Source: Chitinophaga sp. 180180018-3 (GTDB lineage Bacteria; Bacteroidota; Bacteroidia; Chitinophagales; Chitinophagaceae). From it: DNA of 64,000 bases. A program made the position numbers and the translations under genes. The stretch covers positions 3,348,001 through 3,412,000 of the forward strand of contig NZ_CP140772.1 of the NCBI RefSeq assembly GCF_037893185.1, read 5' to 3'. The notes beneath the pieces are model-generated. The model made no database searches. It saw only the letters and a list, made by a program, of their open reading frames with translations, and was not told the DNA's origin. Below, in pieces: positions 29,301 to 38,009 of the stretch (its first letter is position 1; every line of letters starts with the position of its first letter).

Positions 29301-29608
29301 AATGTGATGAGTTCGTAATAGGCCTTATTCGCTGCTATAAAACCATCTTGTACTGGTAAATCCCTGATTGCAAGTATTGCATTGTTGATGTTAGATTCGG
29401 AAAAAGCAAATTCCTTTTGCTTATAATCAATTTTATTAATCTTCTGTACTTGGCTTTTTAGAATATCTTCTAATAGCACATTCGAGCTTCTTCCTCCACG
29501 GGCTGCTAAAGCCTCCTCTGGCGATAGGTATTTCCAGCCCATATTCATCAGCAATTTTAACGCCGGAATTTGGGAAATATGGTCTTCTATGAATGAGGGT
29601 GTGTCCAT
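26318..29608 (-). CDS. hsdR: Type I restriction enzyme R subunit
   Basis: A 1096-residue motor-nuclease subunit. The N-terminal PD-(D/E)xK nuclease has RPDIVLFINGIPMVIIECKSP with Asp about 147 and Glu-Cys-Lys about 166. The SF2 translocase follows with Walker A HTQGSGKSLTMVM (about 344), DEGHRSQYG (about 472) and AFTGTPLL. A helical C-terminal domain binds the methylase. All motifs look intact. It is separated from hsdM/hsdS by the CBASS and Argonaute genes, an unusual split, and starts 5 nt after the 2TM gene. Confidence 0.95.
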   Translation of the reverse strand: MDTPSFIEDHISQIPALKLLMNMGWKYLSPEEALAARGGRSSNVLLEDILKSQVQKINKIDYKQKEFAFSESNINNAILAIRDLPVQDGFIAANKAYYELITLGKSFDQTVLGDKKSFSFRYIDWEKSENNIYHITEEYSVLRSDRADHYRPDIVLFINGIPMVIIECKSPKIKEPVEKAIEQHLRNQQEDGIRSLYLYSNLTFALASNEAKYGTTATSKEFWGVWKEMFRTKEEERFWENKINILKHKALPENERTVLFKERFRKVWQYFENLEQEEQVITTQDKLLFSFCHPKRLLEIIYDFTLYDDGIKKVARYQQYFAIKNTLTRILKIDTKGNHEGGVIWHTQGSGKSLTMVMLAQLIASHPNIKNPKILLVTDRIDLDDQITETFKKCHVPVVNADKGASKEIAKKLRGEILDDNEQEKLKKDTSLLKLITESGDAVITTLIHKFEAAVNASPQSFDSSEIYILIDEGHRSQYGSFNVKMQKVFPNACFIAFTGTPLLKKEKSTASKFGGIIDVYSITDAVEDGAVVPLLYEGRHNLIEVNEKPLDNYFDKVSEPLTPYGKAALKRKYSSKNILNKADQVIYARAWDITEHYVDNFQGTGFKGQLVTPNKATAIKYKEYLDEIGKVSSEIIMSAPDTREGEEDAFDVSDDKVKKFWNVRMDKYGTQDKYEKSVIGAFKKQDFPEIIIVVDKLLTGFDAPRNIALYLTRQLKEHTLLQAIARVNRVYPGKDYGYIIDYFGNLENLDNAIQTYSGENMFDAEDLAGSWTNIVEEIKKLPQAHSEVWDIFKTIKNKYDEPAYEELLSDEAIRHQFYEKVSAFARLLKLALSSIDFANNTPEKQIDKYKSDLKFFLALRVSVKRRFSDDIDYKEYEPQVQKLIDKHITTEGEVLRITDLVDIFDKEQREAEVEKLSSKSAKADHIASRTIRAINIKMNEDPIFYKKLSKLIREAIEEYHQQRIDEAEFLKKAKEYEEAFLKGERGNIPNALLGNDTGIAIYNLITDIFKDVLSDKIEVATELALGIDQVIRSVVYQNDQLMVDWQNKPDIEGKIRIAIDDYIFDLKSKYDIDLSFDDIDQTVEEALKVAKIKFV

Positions 29609-29613
29609 GATAC

Positions 29614-30513
29614 TTATATCTTCTTTGTAGAATTTATAATTAGTTCACTTGGATAGCCAAGCATTTTCATAATTAATTCTTGTGATTTGTTTTTAAAGGC
29701 AGGTATTAAATTGCCTATAAGACTAAGCCCCAACGCTCCAAAAATTGTAAAAGCGTAGTTGTATGTTTCAATAAATTGAATTGTTTCAGGACTGTACTTT
29801 GGAAGCTTAAGCAATAGATAAATTAACCCAGCAAATAAAACTGCTTGAATTATCCATGATAAGTATTTTATGCGTCTAATAAATTTGGTATTAAAGCTCC
29901 TAAACAAGTTTAATTCACTATTATCAGGTAATTCCTTTAGTAACAGTATTGAGTCATAAGCTTTTATAGAACACAAAATTTGAAAATCGCTACGACTTTC
30001 AAATAATTTAATATTCTCAGTCAACTTTTTATAGGTGAAGTTTACGAACTCGTTTGTAATTAGTGATTGATTGCTTATTTGAAGAAACACGAATACAATC
30101 TCTGGCAAATTACTTGTGCTATAATAATTTTCGTTTAAAATGTTTTCAAAAGTGATTGTTATTGCATTTCTGTTTCTGATAGAAACTATATAGTTTACCC
30201 AATCCTTGTTTATACTAAATATTGAAACACCCACAATAAACGAGAACATAAGAAAATCATCATTGACAAAAGGAGCTGGAGAGTCTTTACTCGGTTTACT
30301 TTTACATTTTTTTTCAAAATATTTTTCAAAATCTACTTTCTTGTTTTTCTGAATAGCATTTACAATTTCAAAATAATACTCCTCAGACTCATTCAAATCT
30401 TGACTTTCAGGTACAATAATAGTCTTACCTAACAACAAATTATTAAATGCTGTAAGTTTATGGCTTTCAGTGACTCTTGATAGATAACCTGTTTTTTCTT
30501 CTAAAGGAACCAT
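29614..30513 (-). CDS. Two-helix membrane protein coupled to Argonaute (putative effector)
   Basis: A 299-residue protein of no family I recognise. Residues 1-210 are soluble and largely helical; two hydrophobic segments follow at about 217-237 (YLSWIIQAVLFAGLIYLLL) and 253-273 (YNYAFTIFGALGLSLIGNLI), with a short cytoplasmic tail. Its start lies inside the Argonaute gene, a 13-nt overlap, so the two are translationally coupled. Described long-B Argonaute systems use membrane effectors (BPAM) that kill infected cells by depolarisation; position and topology fit that role, but sequence homology was not tested. Confidence 0.7.
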   Translation of the reverse strand: MVPLEEKTGYLSRVTESHKLTAFNNLLLGKTIIVPESQDLNESEEYYFEIVNAIQKNKKVDFEKYFEKKCKSKPSKDSPAPFVNDDFLMFSFIVGVSIFSINKDWVNYIVSIRNRNAITITFENILNENYYSTSNLPEIVFVFLQISNQSLITNEFVNFTYKKLTENIKLFESRSDFQILCSIKAYDSILLLKELPDNSELNLFRSFNTKFIRRIKYLSWIIQAVLFAGLIYLLLKLPKYSPETIQFIETYNYAFTIFGALGLSLIGNLIPAFKNKSQELIMKMLGYPSELIINSTKKI

Positions 30514-32786
30514 TTCTTTCTTTTTAATCCATAGTTTAAGCTATCCGCATCCCAGCCAGGAACACTTCTCATTTTGCCGAGCAAGCGTGAAATAAGGTTG
30601 GAATACTTCATTGTTGCGGGTTCTTCTCCTGGTAAAAAACTACGCCAAGACAGGTAAGTGAATGAGAATATTTGCTGTGTGATATAACTCAAATCATGAA
30701 ATATCAAATCATTCAATCCATTATTGTCATAATTGCCTTGTGGGGTGCGTATTTTAATTTGAATGGGCTTGCTCATCCCTTGCCTAGATGTTTTCAATTC
30801 ATTCGGTCCCAACATTTGAACAATACAAGTTTCTGAATCCAAAAAAACATTACTTGCTCGGCTGGGGATAAACGCACCGATAACATTGCTGTTACCATAC
30901 TTCTGTACACCCTGCTGAGTGGTGTCAAAAATCATATTTGGGTGCGATTGGCTAATTGTAACAAAAGCAAATTTTATCTTATACTGATTAATTTCTTTGA
31001 CCAGTTGACTGATTACATCGAACTCTGTGTTTTTGATAGGTTTGAATATGTGAAAAATTAGACGTACAGTATCACCTTCTGCCCAACCATATTCTGATGA
31101 TAGCCTTTCGATGGAATTTTTTAGGCTTTTAAGCAACTCCGAAAAGTAATTTTCAAAAGCTACATCTTTTACTTTATCTGATAATAGATACTGACCATCT
31201 CCCGAAAGAAAGGTTGTGATACCAACCACTCTGTTTTGTTCGGATCCTGCGTATTGATTTTTCCTGAGCCAACTATGCCCAATACCAATTACTATTTCTC
31301 TATCGACCGAACGCTGCGAAGGCAAAACCCAAGGAATACCGCCAAGCTTTGCATAAATTTGCAATGCAAGTGAATTTAAAATGTATTCATTATGGCTTTT
31401 TACTACCTCTGCAGTAACATATTGAACCGGAATTTCAAGAGCAAGTAATTTTGCTTTTATAGCATAATATGGATTATTTCGGTCATCATATCTTTTAAAT
31501 GCTGCTGGGATTTCAATAATAGCTAAATCTGGTTTACTTTCATCATCACTTCTAATTGCATTTAGATATTCATTTATAGTATAATCCTGAATTTCCTTAA
31601 TGTTAAATACTATATCTTGCAAATCGTATTTCTTTTGCAGTCCTTTTTGGAAATATCTGGATTGCGGAATACCATCTTTAAGACTATAAAGGAACTTTGT
31701 GAAATTGCCACGGGTATTCTTGTTACAGATAGAAAGGATGTTTGGTGATTTGATATCAAATGTATTGCTGTCATAAGGGCCATAATTAGACAGACCTGCA
31801 TCTGGGTTATAATTATTGGTCTTTGTAACAGCATGGTCAAAAATAAACGTAGGATTTTTTAGTTCCATCGTATTTGAAACAGAGATCGGTTTGCTATCTA
31901 CCGTAAAACAAAAACTTTCTTTATTCTGGAATAAAACCAGTTTTCCGTTTTCACTAAATAAGTGTTCTGCTATTTTACTAATTTCGGTATAGAGATTTTT
32001 GGGATTGTAGATATCAGATCGTTTACCCTCAATGATGTTCAATATTTCATCACTTTTATCTGGTGATGTGGCAAAACTCAGGTACTTCCCGATGTTGAAT
32101 TTTGTTTTTCGAATTAGCAATTCACTTAATTCAAATTCTTTCAAACCTTCATTGGTTTCAACTTTTGCTTTGTTTCCTATTACTTCTTTTAGAACTCCAA
32201 CAAATTCTTCATTGGGAGCGAGAATATTCGTTAATCCAGGCAAGGTTTCTGCATGCAATACATCAAGACCAATCAATTCAAATCCTTCTGAATGTAACTC
32301 AGCACAACTAATGTCAAAAATCCAGTTACGTTTGATATTGACCAAGAAACCGAAACGTTTTTTTCCATTGATCTCGGTCAAACGCAATTGCACTTCAATG
32401 AGCTTTTTATAACCTATCCTGTCTTTTAAACTATCTGGCAAGGCATTTTTAATGATATCGTCTTTACCCGAAAAGAAACGGAAAGGATAAAAATCTACGG
32501 GAGTGTATCTTAGGAAACGGTCTTTGAAAGTTCTGAAAAAGATATGCTTTATCAATGAGGCTGTGATCTGATGATCACTATATGTACTTCGTTCTGTTAA
32601 TATACCAATTGGAGTGCTGTCATCACTGTCCTTGTTGGAAATGTATATAGAATCACCGTTTCTAAAAAAAGAATGCGTAGCATTGTACAAACCTCTTAAT
32701 TCAGTAAGACGTTCATCGCTATATAATTCAGTATTGATTTGATATTTTTCAAACTCAATATTTATTGGAAAGTAATTAAGCTGCAT
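30501..32786 (-). CDS. Prokaryotic Argonaute, long, catalytically inactive type
   Basis: A 761-residue protein: N-terminal/PAZ-like half to about 380, MID about 385-490, PIWI about 495-761. The MID has the 5'-phosphate pocket pattern (Tyr440/441, Lys444, Gln455, Lys480 in YAKLGGIPW). The PIWI domain ends in LKRKKWFL, a typical hydrophobic terminus. The catalytic tetrad seems lost: the first Asp position is Gly503 in VIGIGHSW, the region for the third reads IFHIFKP, and the last is Asn730 in KYSNLIS. This fits guide-directed sensing without cleavage (long-B class), signalling to the overlapping 2TM protein. Confidence 0.87.
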   Translation of the reverse strand: MQLNYFPINIEFEKYQINTELYSDERLTELRGLYNATHSFFRNGDSIYISNKDSDDSTPIGILTERSTYSDHQITASLIKHIFFRTFKDRFLRYTPVDFYPFRFFSGKDDIIKNALPDSLKDRIGYKKLIEVQLRLTEINGKKRFGFLVNIKRNWIFDISCAELHSEGFELIGLDVLHAETLPGLTNILAPNEEFVGVLKEVIGNKAKVETNEGLKEFELSELLIRKTKFNIGKYLSFATSPDKSDEILNIIEGKRSDIYNPKNLYTEISKIAEHLFSENGKLVLFQNKESFCFTVDSKPISVSNTMELKNPTFIFDHAVTKTNNYNPDAGLSNYGPYDSNTFDIKSPNILSICNKNTRGNFTKFLYSLKDGIPQSRYFQKGLQKKYDLQDIVFNIKEIQDYTINEYLNAIRSDDESKPDLAIIEIPAAFKRYDDRNNPYYAIKAKLLALEIPVQYVTAEVVKSHNEYILNSLALQIYAKLGGIPWVLPSQRSVDREIVIGIGHSWLRKNQYAGSEQNRVVGITTFLSGDGQYLLSDKVKDVAFENYFSELLKSLKNSIERLSSEYGWAEGDTVRLIFHIFKPIKNTEFDVISQLVKEINQYKIKFAFVTISQSHPNMIFDTTQQGVQKYGNSNVIGAFIPSRASNVFLDSETCIVQMLGPNELKTSRQGMSKPIQIKIRTPQGNYDNNGLNDLIFHDLSYITQQIFSFTYLSWRSFLPGEEPATMKYSNLISRLLGKMRSVPGWDADSLNYGLKRKKWFL

Positions 32787-32858
32787 ATTCTTTTTAAAGT
32801 TTTATTGGTTAAGGGTTGATGTGCCTGATCTATTTCAATCAATTGATAAACTATAATT

Positions 32859-33413
32859 CTAATTCTTTCTCAAGCTTTCTGGTAAAAACTTATCGATTTC
32901 TGCATCTGAAAATGTAAACTCCTCATTTTGTTGAAGTGCTTTGGAAGCAATTTGATAAGCCTTATTAATTGTTTTAGGAGCACCTCGATATGTATTGATA
33001 AGTTCTTCGTTCAATTCGTCTCTGGTCTGCTGAAGATGTTCTATTGCTTTATTTCCAATCCTAATATCGACAAGTAATGAAAGTAGCTTTTCTCTTATTT
33101 CTAGAATATTTAAAGCTGCCTGTTTATGTTTTTCTGCTATCGCCAATAAATTGAAATCTTTGGAATAAAGTGTTATTCCAAGTAATATTGTTGAGCAAAG
33201 TGCAGCGATAAATTGAAATGCTTTCCCTTCACCGAGCACTACAACTAAAATACTGGTAGTAGTTGCTGCCGATAAGAAAATTTCAGCAAATTTTAAGCAA
33301 TCACTTCTTTCCTTAAGAACATCGGCACATTTTTCATGGGTTTTGTGTGTATAAACAACTCTTCCATAAATTTCTCGAATTTGAGACTCTAATAAGTTTT
33401 TTTGCTCACTCAT
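32859..33413 (-). CDS. SLATT-domain 2TM effector (CBASS)
   Basis: A 184-residue protein with an N-terminal helix containing IREIYGRVVYTHKTHEKCAD, two adjacent membrane helices at about 41-61 and 66-84, and a helical C-terminal half (KHKQAALNILEIREKLLSLL). This is the SLATT pattern (SMODS/SLOG-associating 2TM effector), predicted to form membrane pores on binding a cyclic nucleotide. It follows the CD-NTase gene by 15 nt. A 72-nt gap separates it from the Argonaute gene, the largest gap in the operon. Confidence 0.87.
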   Translation of the reverse strand: MSEQKNLLESQIREIYGRVVYTHKTHEKCADVLKERSDCLKFAEIFLSAATTTSILVVVLGEGKAFQFIAALCSTILLGITLYSKDFNLLAIAEKHKQAALNILEIREKLLSLLVDIRIGNKAIEHLQQTRDELNEELINTYRGAPKTINKAYQIASKALQQNEEFTFSDAEIDKFLPESLRKN

Positions 33414-33428
33414 ATCTATATTTTTAAA

Positions 33429-34727
33429 CTATTCAGAAATAGGTACATCAATTAAATCTCTGGCAACTACTATATTATCTTTAATGATATAACATTCTAC
33501 AAAATGACTACCTTTAAAACTTGTAGTTTCAGTCTTCTCACTAGAGTTTAAATCAATTATTTGTCCTCTAATGCAGTTTCTCTTGACTGCTTGTTCTCCG
33601 CGGTTAGTAACTTTCCATTTGATTACATAAGGAGCAGGCACATCTATTCTCTCAATATAAAACCTTAAAGATTTATTCGGCATCAATCTAATTTTCTTTA
33701 ACAGAAATTCACGTAATAAACCATCTCTATAACCATTTTGCTTCACTTCACAATCTATTTTTAAATCGTATCTAATATCAATAGGGTATTTTGATTCAAT
33801 AAATTCCTCGGTGTTTCTATAGCTGGAATTAAGTGATGCGGCTTCTTTTTCTTCGTTTACATATTTCGGGAAATCATTTCCAAAAATATCCCTCCATTTA
33901 TTATGTTTCGTTTTATCAGAAGCAGCATCAATCGCTTCTTCAGCTAGATCATACGCCTTCTTTGCCTTCCTCTTAAAAGACTTTTTAACTTTCACTCGCT
34001 GCTTGCTTCCTAAAGCACCATATTCATTTTGATCCTTGGGCTGGTCATATAAATGTTTGAAAAAATCTCTACACATTTCATCATAATATGCAAAACTCTT
34101 TTCGTCATAACAAGTAGTTGATTTTAAAAAATTATAAGCAAGCGTGTCTATCAAAAGCCCACCCATACAAACCCCATGCTTATTTTTCCATGATCTGGCC
34201 ATCTTACAGAGTCTTCTAAGGTTTCGATTTTTATTGGCTACAAACTCGACCATGGCATCCATTTCCTTTCTTGGCTTTGTAATTTTCCAAGTGCCATCAG
34301 CATAAGTATCTGGATATTTGTAGTCTTGATCGTCTAATTCAAAAACTGGCTGTACATCGATATGGGAATCTGTAAAATTTACCGTAACTACACATCTATC
34401 CACCTTAATATCAGAAGAAGAGTAGGTATTTGAAATTGCAGTTTTAGTATCTTGTAATAATTTACTTTGTCCTCCGGACTTGTTATAATCTGCCCATTTT
34501 GATGCAGGCATAATATATAGCATGTCTAAATCTGAAATCCCATTAATTCCCGTATACCTTCCATAAGAACCAACTTGCAAGCTATTTGCAGTTTTAGAAT
34601 CTGTGTTGCGAAATTCTGTGTTCAAAGATTTTGTAATACGCCCATAGCGATAAGAAATTGTATCAGCCTTATCATCGCTTATTTTGATATTTGAGAGGAA
34701 CTCCTTAAAGGTTTCAGATGTATTCAT
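33429..34727 (-). CDS. CD-NTase (SMODS cyclic-oligonucleotide synthase) of CBASS
   Basis: A 432-residue nucleotidyltransferase. The active site is complete: GS motif (Gly53-Ser54 in QVGSYGRYTG), Asp66 and Asp68 (SDLDMLYIM), third Asp124 (HIDVQPVF). A helical middle is followed by a C-terminal beta domain (about 330-432) like the adenylyl/guanylyl cyclase and SMODS sensor domain. Phage infection would trigger second-messenger synthesis that opens the adjacent SLATT effector. With no Cap2/Cap3 or HORMA genes this is a minimal two-gene (type I) CBASS. Confidence 0.93.
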   Translation of the reverse strand: MNTSETFKEFLSNIKISDDKADTISYRYGRITKSLNTEFRNTDSKTANSLQVGSYGRYTGINGISDLDMLYIMPASKWADYNKSGGQSKLLQDTKTAISNTYSSSDIKVDRCVVTVNFTDSHIDVQPVFELDDQDYKYPDTYADGTWKITKPRKEMDAMVEFVANKNRNLRRLCKMARSWKNKHGVCMGGLLIDTLAYNFLKSTTCYDEKSFAYYDEMCRDFFKHLYDQPKDQNEYGALGSKQRVKVKKSFKRKAKKAYDLAEEAIDAASDKTKHNKWRDIFGNDFPKYVNEEKEAASLNSSYRNTEEFIESKYPIDIRYDLKIDCEVKQNGYRDGLLREFLLKKIRLMPNKSLRFYIERIDVPAPYVIKWKVTNRGEQAVKRNCIRGQIIDLNSSEKTETTSFKGSHFVECYIIKDNIVVARDLIDVPISE

Positions 34728-34730
34728 GCG

Positions 34731-35897
34731 TTAAATAGTATTTATTTTCAATCTCTTTTTCCCGGTTAATAATTGTTGCATCAAACCTTTTTTCTGTTGT
34801 TTAATCGCTTCTATTTTCTTCTTTTGTAGTTCGATTTCCTTATCTGCTGTATTTAGTAACCGAACAATTTCCTTCTGCTCCTCAATTGGAGGTACGGGTA
34901 TTTTGAGTTTTAGGAATTCAGATTGCCCTAACGTCTTGTTTCGCCCTGCACCACCGGGAGAAGCCAACTCTAATAAGTTTTTCCCTTTTGCTGATTTAAA
35001 AAAGTACAACAGGTAATCCAGATCTAAAACCCCTTCTTTAGGTTTGTACATAGGAAAACGATGTGAAGCTATCATTCCTCTCTCTGCTTCCGTTGTCTTT
35101 GCTATTGCTTGCTCCCATGCAAAAACAATATTTACAACAAAGCAATCGGGTTCTATCCAAAACACGGATTTGTTACCTAAACTTTTTCCTGTTACTGGTT
35201 CTTTATGAAAAATGCCTTTAGCATGAGATCTTATACCAATTTCTTGATAAAAAATTTCTTTCTCAGGAATAAAACCTGTTTTAACTTTAATAACTCCTTT
35301 TGCAAGCGGTGTTAAAACTACGTTCATTCCGATGTCAGAAGTCAATTTTAAAACAAGAGCACGTCTGCGATTTATAAAATTTTCAAGTAATTGCTCATTA
35401 TATCTAATTGACCTATCCCAAGTAAATGAAAGTTTTGCAATTTCATTTTGCTCGTTAATTGGCGGCAACGCTATAGCTATTTCTTGAAATTCTGAAATCC
35501 ACCGTCTTTTATGATCTTCAGTATTAATCTTTACTAGCTGAAGTCTCTCATATAAGAACTTTGTGTCGTTACCCGCCTTTGCTATTAAAATTTTTATGGC
35601 TGAAGATTTAATTTTAAAGCGAAAGTCAATATACCTGCTAGCAGTAGTAAAATCGTCAAAAATTATTACAGGATTATCAGGGTTATATATACCATCCTGA
35701 TCTTCGGTATAACCTAAAACAAAAGCTTTATTAGCTGTTAATACAGGCATGTTGTTCAAGTTGTTTACCTTGTTGATATTATTCGTTAAATATTTGCTCG
35801 GCTGTTCATATTCTAGAACCTCAAGTATTTCAACGATATTCCAATTAGAGGGAACTGTTCCTAATGGTGTTTTCTTATATCCAGTCTTTTTATCCAT
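34731..35897 (-). CDS. hsdS: Type I R-M specificity subunit (two TRDs)
   Basis: A 388-residue HsdS. Two target-recognition domains (about 1-165 and 195-360) are each followed by a conserved helix: LPPINEQNEIAKLSFTWD and VPPIEEQKEIVRLLNTADKE. The C-terminus ends QQLLTGKKRLKI. It is the full-length specificity subunit. It lies 1 nt after hsdM and 3 nt before the CD-NTase start. Confidence 0.92.
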   Translation of the reverse strand: MDKKTGYKKTPLGTVPSNWNIVEILEVLEYEQPSKYLTNNINKVNNLNNMPVLTANKAFVLGYTEDQDGIYNPDNPVIIFDDFTTASRYIDFRFKIKSSAIKILIAKAGNDTKFLYERLQLVKINTEDHKRRWISEFQEIAIALPPINEQNEIAKLSFTWDRSIRYNEQLLENFINRRRALVLKLTSDIGMNVVLTPLAKGVIKVKTGFIPEKEIFYQEIGIRSHAKGIFHKEPVTGKSLGNKSVFWIEPDCFVVNIVFAWEQAIAKTTEAERGMIASHRFPMYKPKEGVLDLDYLLYFFKSAKGKNLLELASPGGAGRNKTLGQSEFLKLKIPVPPIEEQKEIVRLLNTADKEIELQKKKIEAIKQQKKGLMQQLLTGKKRLKINTI

Positions 35898-35898
35898 A

Positions 35899-37425
35899 CT
35901 AGTATCCCAGATCTTTTAAATAGTTAGCCATTTCTGCTTCCACATCATCAATCTGTTGCTTTAGTGTATTAATCTCTGATTGTACCGCTTTAATATCCAC
36001 CTCTTCCTCTTCTTCAAACGTATCCACATAGCGAGGGATATTCAGATTAAAATCGTTCTCTTTAATTTCGCTCAAGGGCGCTCGATAAGCATATTTGTCT
36101 TCAATTACACTACCTTTATCAGTAGCAAGAGGAACACTGATTTTAAAAGCTTTGTATGTTTCAACAATGTGTTTTATATCTATATCTCTCAGTTTGTTTT
36201 GATTTTTACCTGTTTCAAAACCTTTGCTCGCATCAATGAACAAAACATCTTTATTGGATTCCTTTGCTTTGTTGAAAATCAGAATAACAGCTGGAATACC
36301 AGTCCCGAAAAATAAGTTGGCAGGTAAACCAATGACAGCTTCTAATAAATTTTCTTCAATCAACTGCTGACGGATTTTACCTTCGCTGCTTCCCCTAAAC
36401 AATACACCATGCGGCATAATCACACCAACACGACCAATATCTTCATAAGTGGTTTCAATCATATGACTAATAAAGGCGTAATCACCTTTGCTTTTTGGAG
36501 GAACACCTCGATGGAAACGATTGTATTGATCAGCGACCGCATTTTCCGCTCCCCATTTATCTAATGAAAAAGGTGGATTTGCAGCCACAATATGAAACTT
36601 CATTAATTGATCACCTTCCAAAAGGCGTGGGTTATTTATGGTGTCTCCCCATTCAATGGTAGCGTTATCAATCTCGTGCAGAAACATATTCATACGAGCT
36701 AAAGCCCAAGTGCTTCCGTTTACTTCCTGTCCATATAAAGAAAAGTTTCCGGATCCTACTTCTTTGGATAGCTTAATCAATAAGGAGCCCGAACCGCAGG
36801 TTGGGTCATTTAATCTATTACCCGCTTCAGGAGTAAGGAGCTTCGCTAATAGGGTAGAAACCTCACTTGGGGTATAAAATTCTCCTGATTTTTTTCCTTC
36901 ATCACCCGCAAACATTGAAATCAGGTACTCATAAGAATCACCGATCACATCATTACCTTCCAAATGCGAAGGCTGTAAATCCATTTCAGAAAAATCGACA
37001 AGCAAATTTTTCAGTCTTCTGTTACGGTCTTTTGTTTGCCCAAGATTTGATTCTGAATTGAACGTAATATTTCTGAAAACACCTGCTAATTTCAAGCGGT
37101 TGGAATCTTCAATTTGTTCCAGAACACGGTCGATTAAATCACCTAATTGTACATCATTACGATTTTCAAATAAATAATCGAAAGTTGCATTTTCAGGAAG
37201 CTTAAATCGTTCATTTGCCAAAGCCCGTTCTATACGCACATTATCACCTTTGTACTTTTCGGTGTAAAATGCTTTCTTGTCTTTCCATACATCAGAAACA
37301 TACTTTACAAAAAGCATCGTCAGCACATAATCTTTATACTGTCCGCTACTTAACACTCCTCTGAATGAATCACAGGCTTTCCATACTATATTGTTAATCT
37401 CTTTTTGAGTGAGCTTCTTTTCCAT
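35899..37425 (-). CDS. hsdM: Type I R-M DNA methyltransferase subunit
   Basis: A 508-residue N6-adenine methyltransferase. The helical N-terminal domain (ALWK-type start, EINNIVWKACDSFRGVL) is followed by the SAM motif DPTCGSGSLLIKL (about 205) and catalytic NPPF (AANPPFSLDKWG, about 281). The C-terminal coiled coil contacts HsdS. Intact. It is flanked by hsdS genes on both sides. Confidence 0.95.
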   Translation of the reverse strand: MEKKLTQKEINNIVWKACDSFRGVLSSGQYKDYVLTMLFVKYVSDVWKDKKAFYTEKYKGDNVRIERALANERFKLPENATFDYLFENRNDVQLGDLIDRVLEQIEDSNRLKLAGVFRNITFNSESNLGQTKDRNRRLKNLLVDFSEMDLQPSHLEGNDVIGDSYEYLISMFAGDEGKKSGEFYTPSEVSTLLAKLLTPEAGNRLNDPTCGSGSLLIKLSKEVGSGNFSLYGQEVNGSTWALARMNMFLHEIDNATIEWGDTINNPRLLEGDQLMKFHIVAANPPFSLDKWGAENAVADQYNRFHRGVPPKSKGDYAFISHMIETTYEDIGRVGVIMPHGVLFRGSSEGKIRQQLIEENLLEAVIGLPANLFFGTGIPAVILIFNKAKESNKDVLFIDASKGFETGKNQNKLRDIDIKHIVETYKAFKISVPLATDKGSVIEDKYAYRAPLSEIKENDFNLNIPRYVDTFEEEEEVDIKAVQSEINTLKQQIDDVEAEMANYLKDLGY

Positions 37426-37426
37426 T

Positions 37427-37978
37427 TTATTTTAAAATATCATTTATTACTGCTTGAAATAATTTATTTTTTTCGTCTATCAACCTTCCTGTCAAAGCTA
37501 ATTCTGCTCGATGCAAATCACTTAGCTTGGCTATCTTTTTTTGAACTTCTAATGGAGGAAGAGGGATTTCTACTGCTTCGAGTTCATTTTTACGAATAGA
37601 AGGAATAGAGCTACCTGCACCAAGGGACTGAAAAAATGATTGATACTTAGTCGAATTAAAAATCGTAACCAAATAGTCTGAATCAACAAGATCAGACTTC
37701 GGCTTGATAACAAAAAAGATAGAGGAAGCAATTGCTTTTCCTGTATCAACACTGTATTTCCAAGCAAAATTTCGCATCCCTTTCCCCACAAATAAAACAT
37801 CTCCCTCTTCTAAAAGATGGCTTTTGGACTTTTCTGTTATTTCAACCCATCCATCTCCATTACCATCAAACAGCCCAAAATCATTAAAATTTTTAGCCTG
37901 AAGATAGATAACTGCACCTTTTTCTTTTGGCTTGTCATAAAAGCCAAATTGCAAATGGGATATATCTTTTAATTGCAT
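37427..37978 (-). CDS. hsdS: Half-size type I specificity subunit (single TRD)
   Basis: About 183 residues from ATG 37978; a longer in-frame extension to 38038 would run upstream of the predicted promoter and is rejected. It has one target-recognition domain plus its helix (PLPPLEVQKKIAKLSDLHRAEL), half of a normal HsdS. It is first in the operon, 1 nt before hsdM. It could dimerise into an alternative, palindromic specificity, or act as a donor for domain exchange with the full hsdS. Confidence 0.85.
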   Translation of the reverse strand: MQLKDISHLQFGFYDKPKEKGAVIYLQAKNFNDFGLFDGNGDGWVEITEKSKSHLLEEGDVLFVGKGMRNFAWKYSVDTGKAIASSIFFVIKPKSDLVDSDYLVTIFNSTKYQSFFQSLGAGSSIPSIRKNELEAVEIPLPPLEVQKKIAKLSDLHRAELALTGRLIDEKNKLFQAVINDILK

Positions 37979-38009
37979 TTTCAATTTTGTATTCCGTTTC
38001 AAATTTAAG

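Noticed and set aside
29614..30513. The 2TM protein as the CBASS effector
   Set aside because: The SLATT gene directly follows the CD-NTase gene, while this gene overlaps the Argonaute gene; the pairing by position favours Argonaute.
30501..32786. PIWI-RE family or short Argonaute
   Set aside because: Length, the KLGGIPW segment and the hydrophobic WFL terminus fit a long Argonaute. A short pAgo would lack the N-terminal half and usually pair with a TIR, SIR2 or nuclease-APAZ protein.
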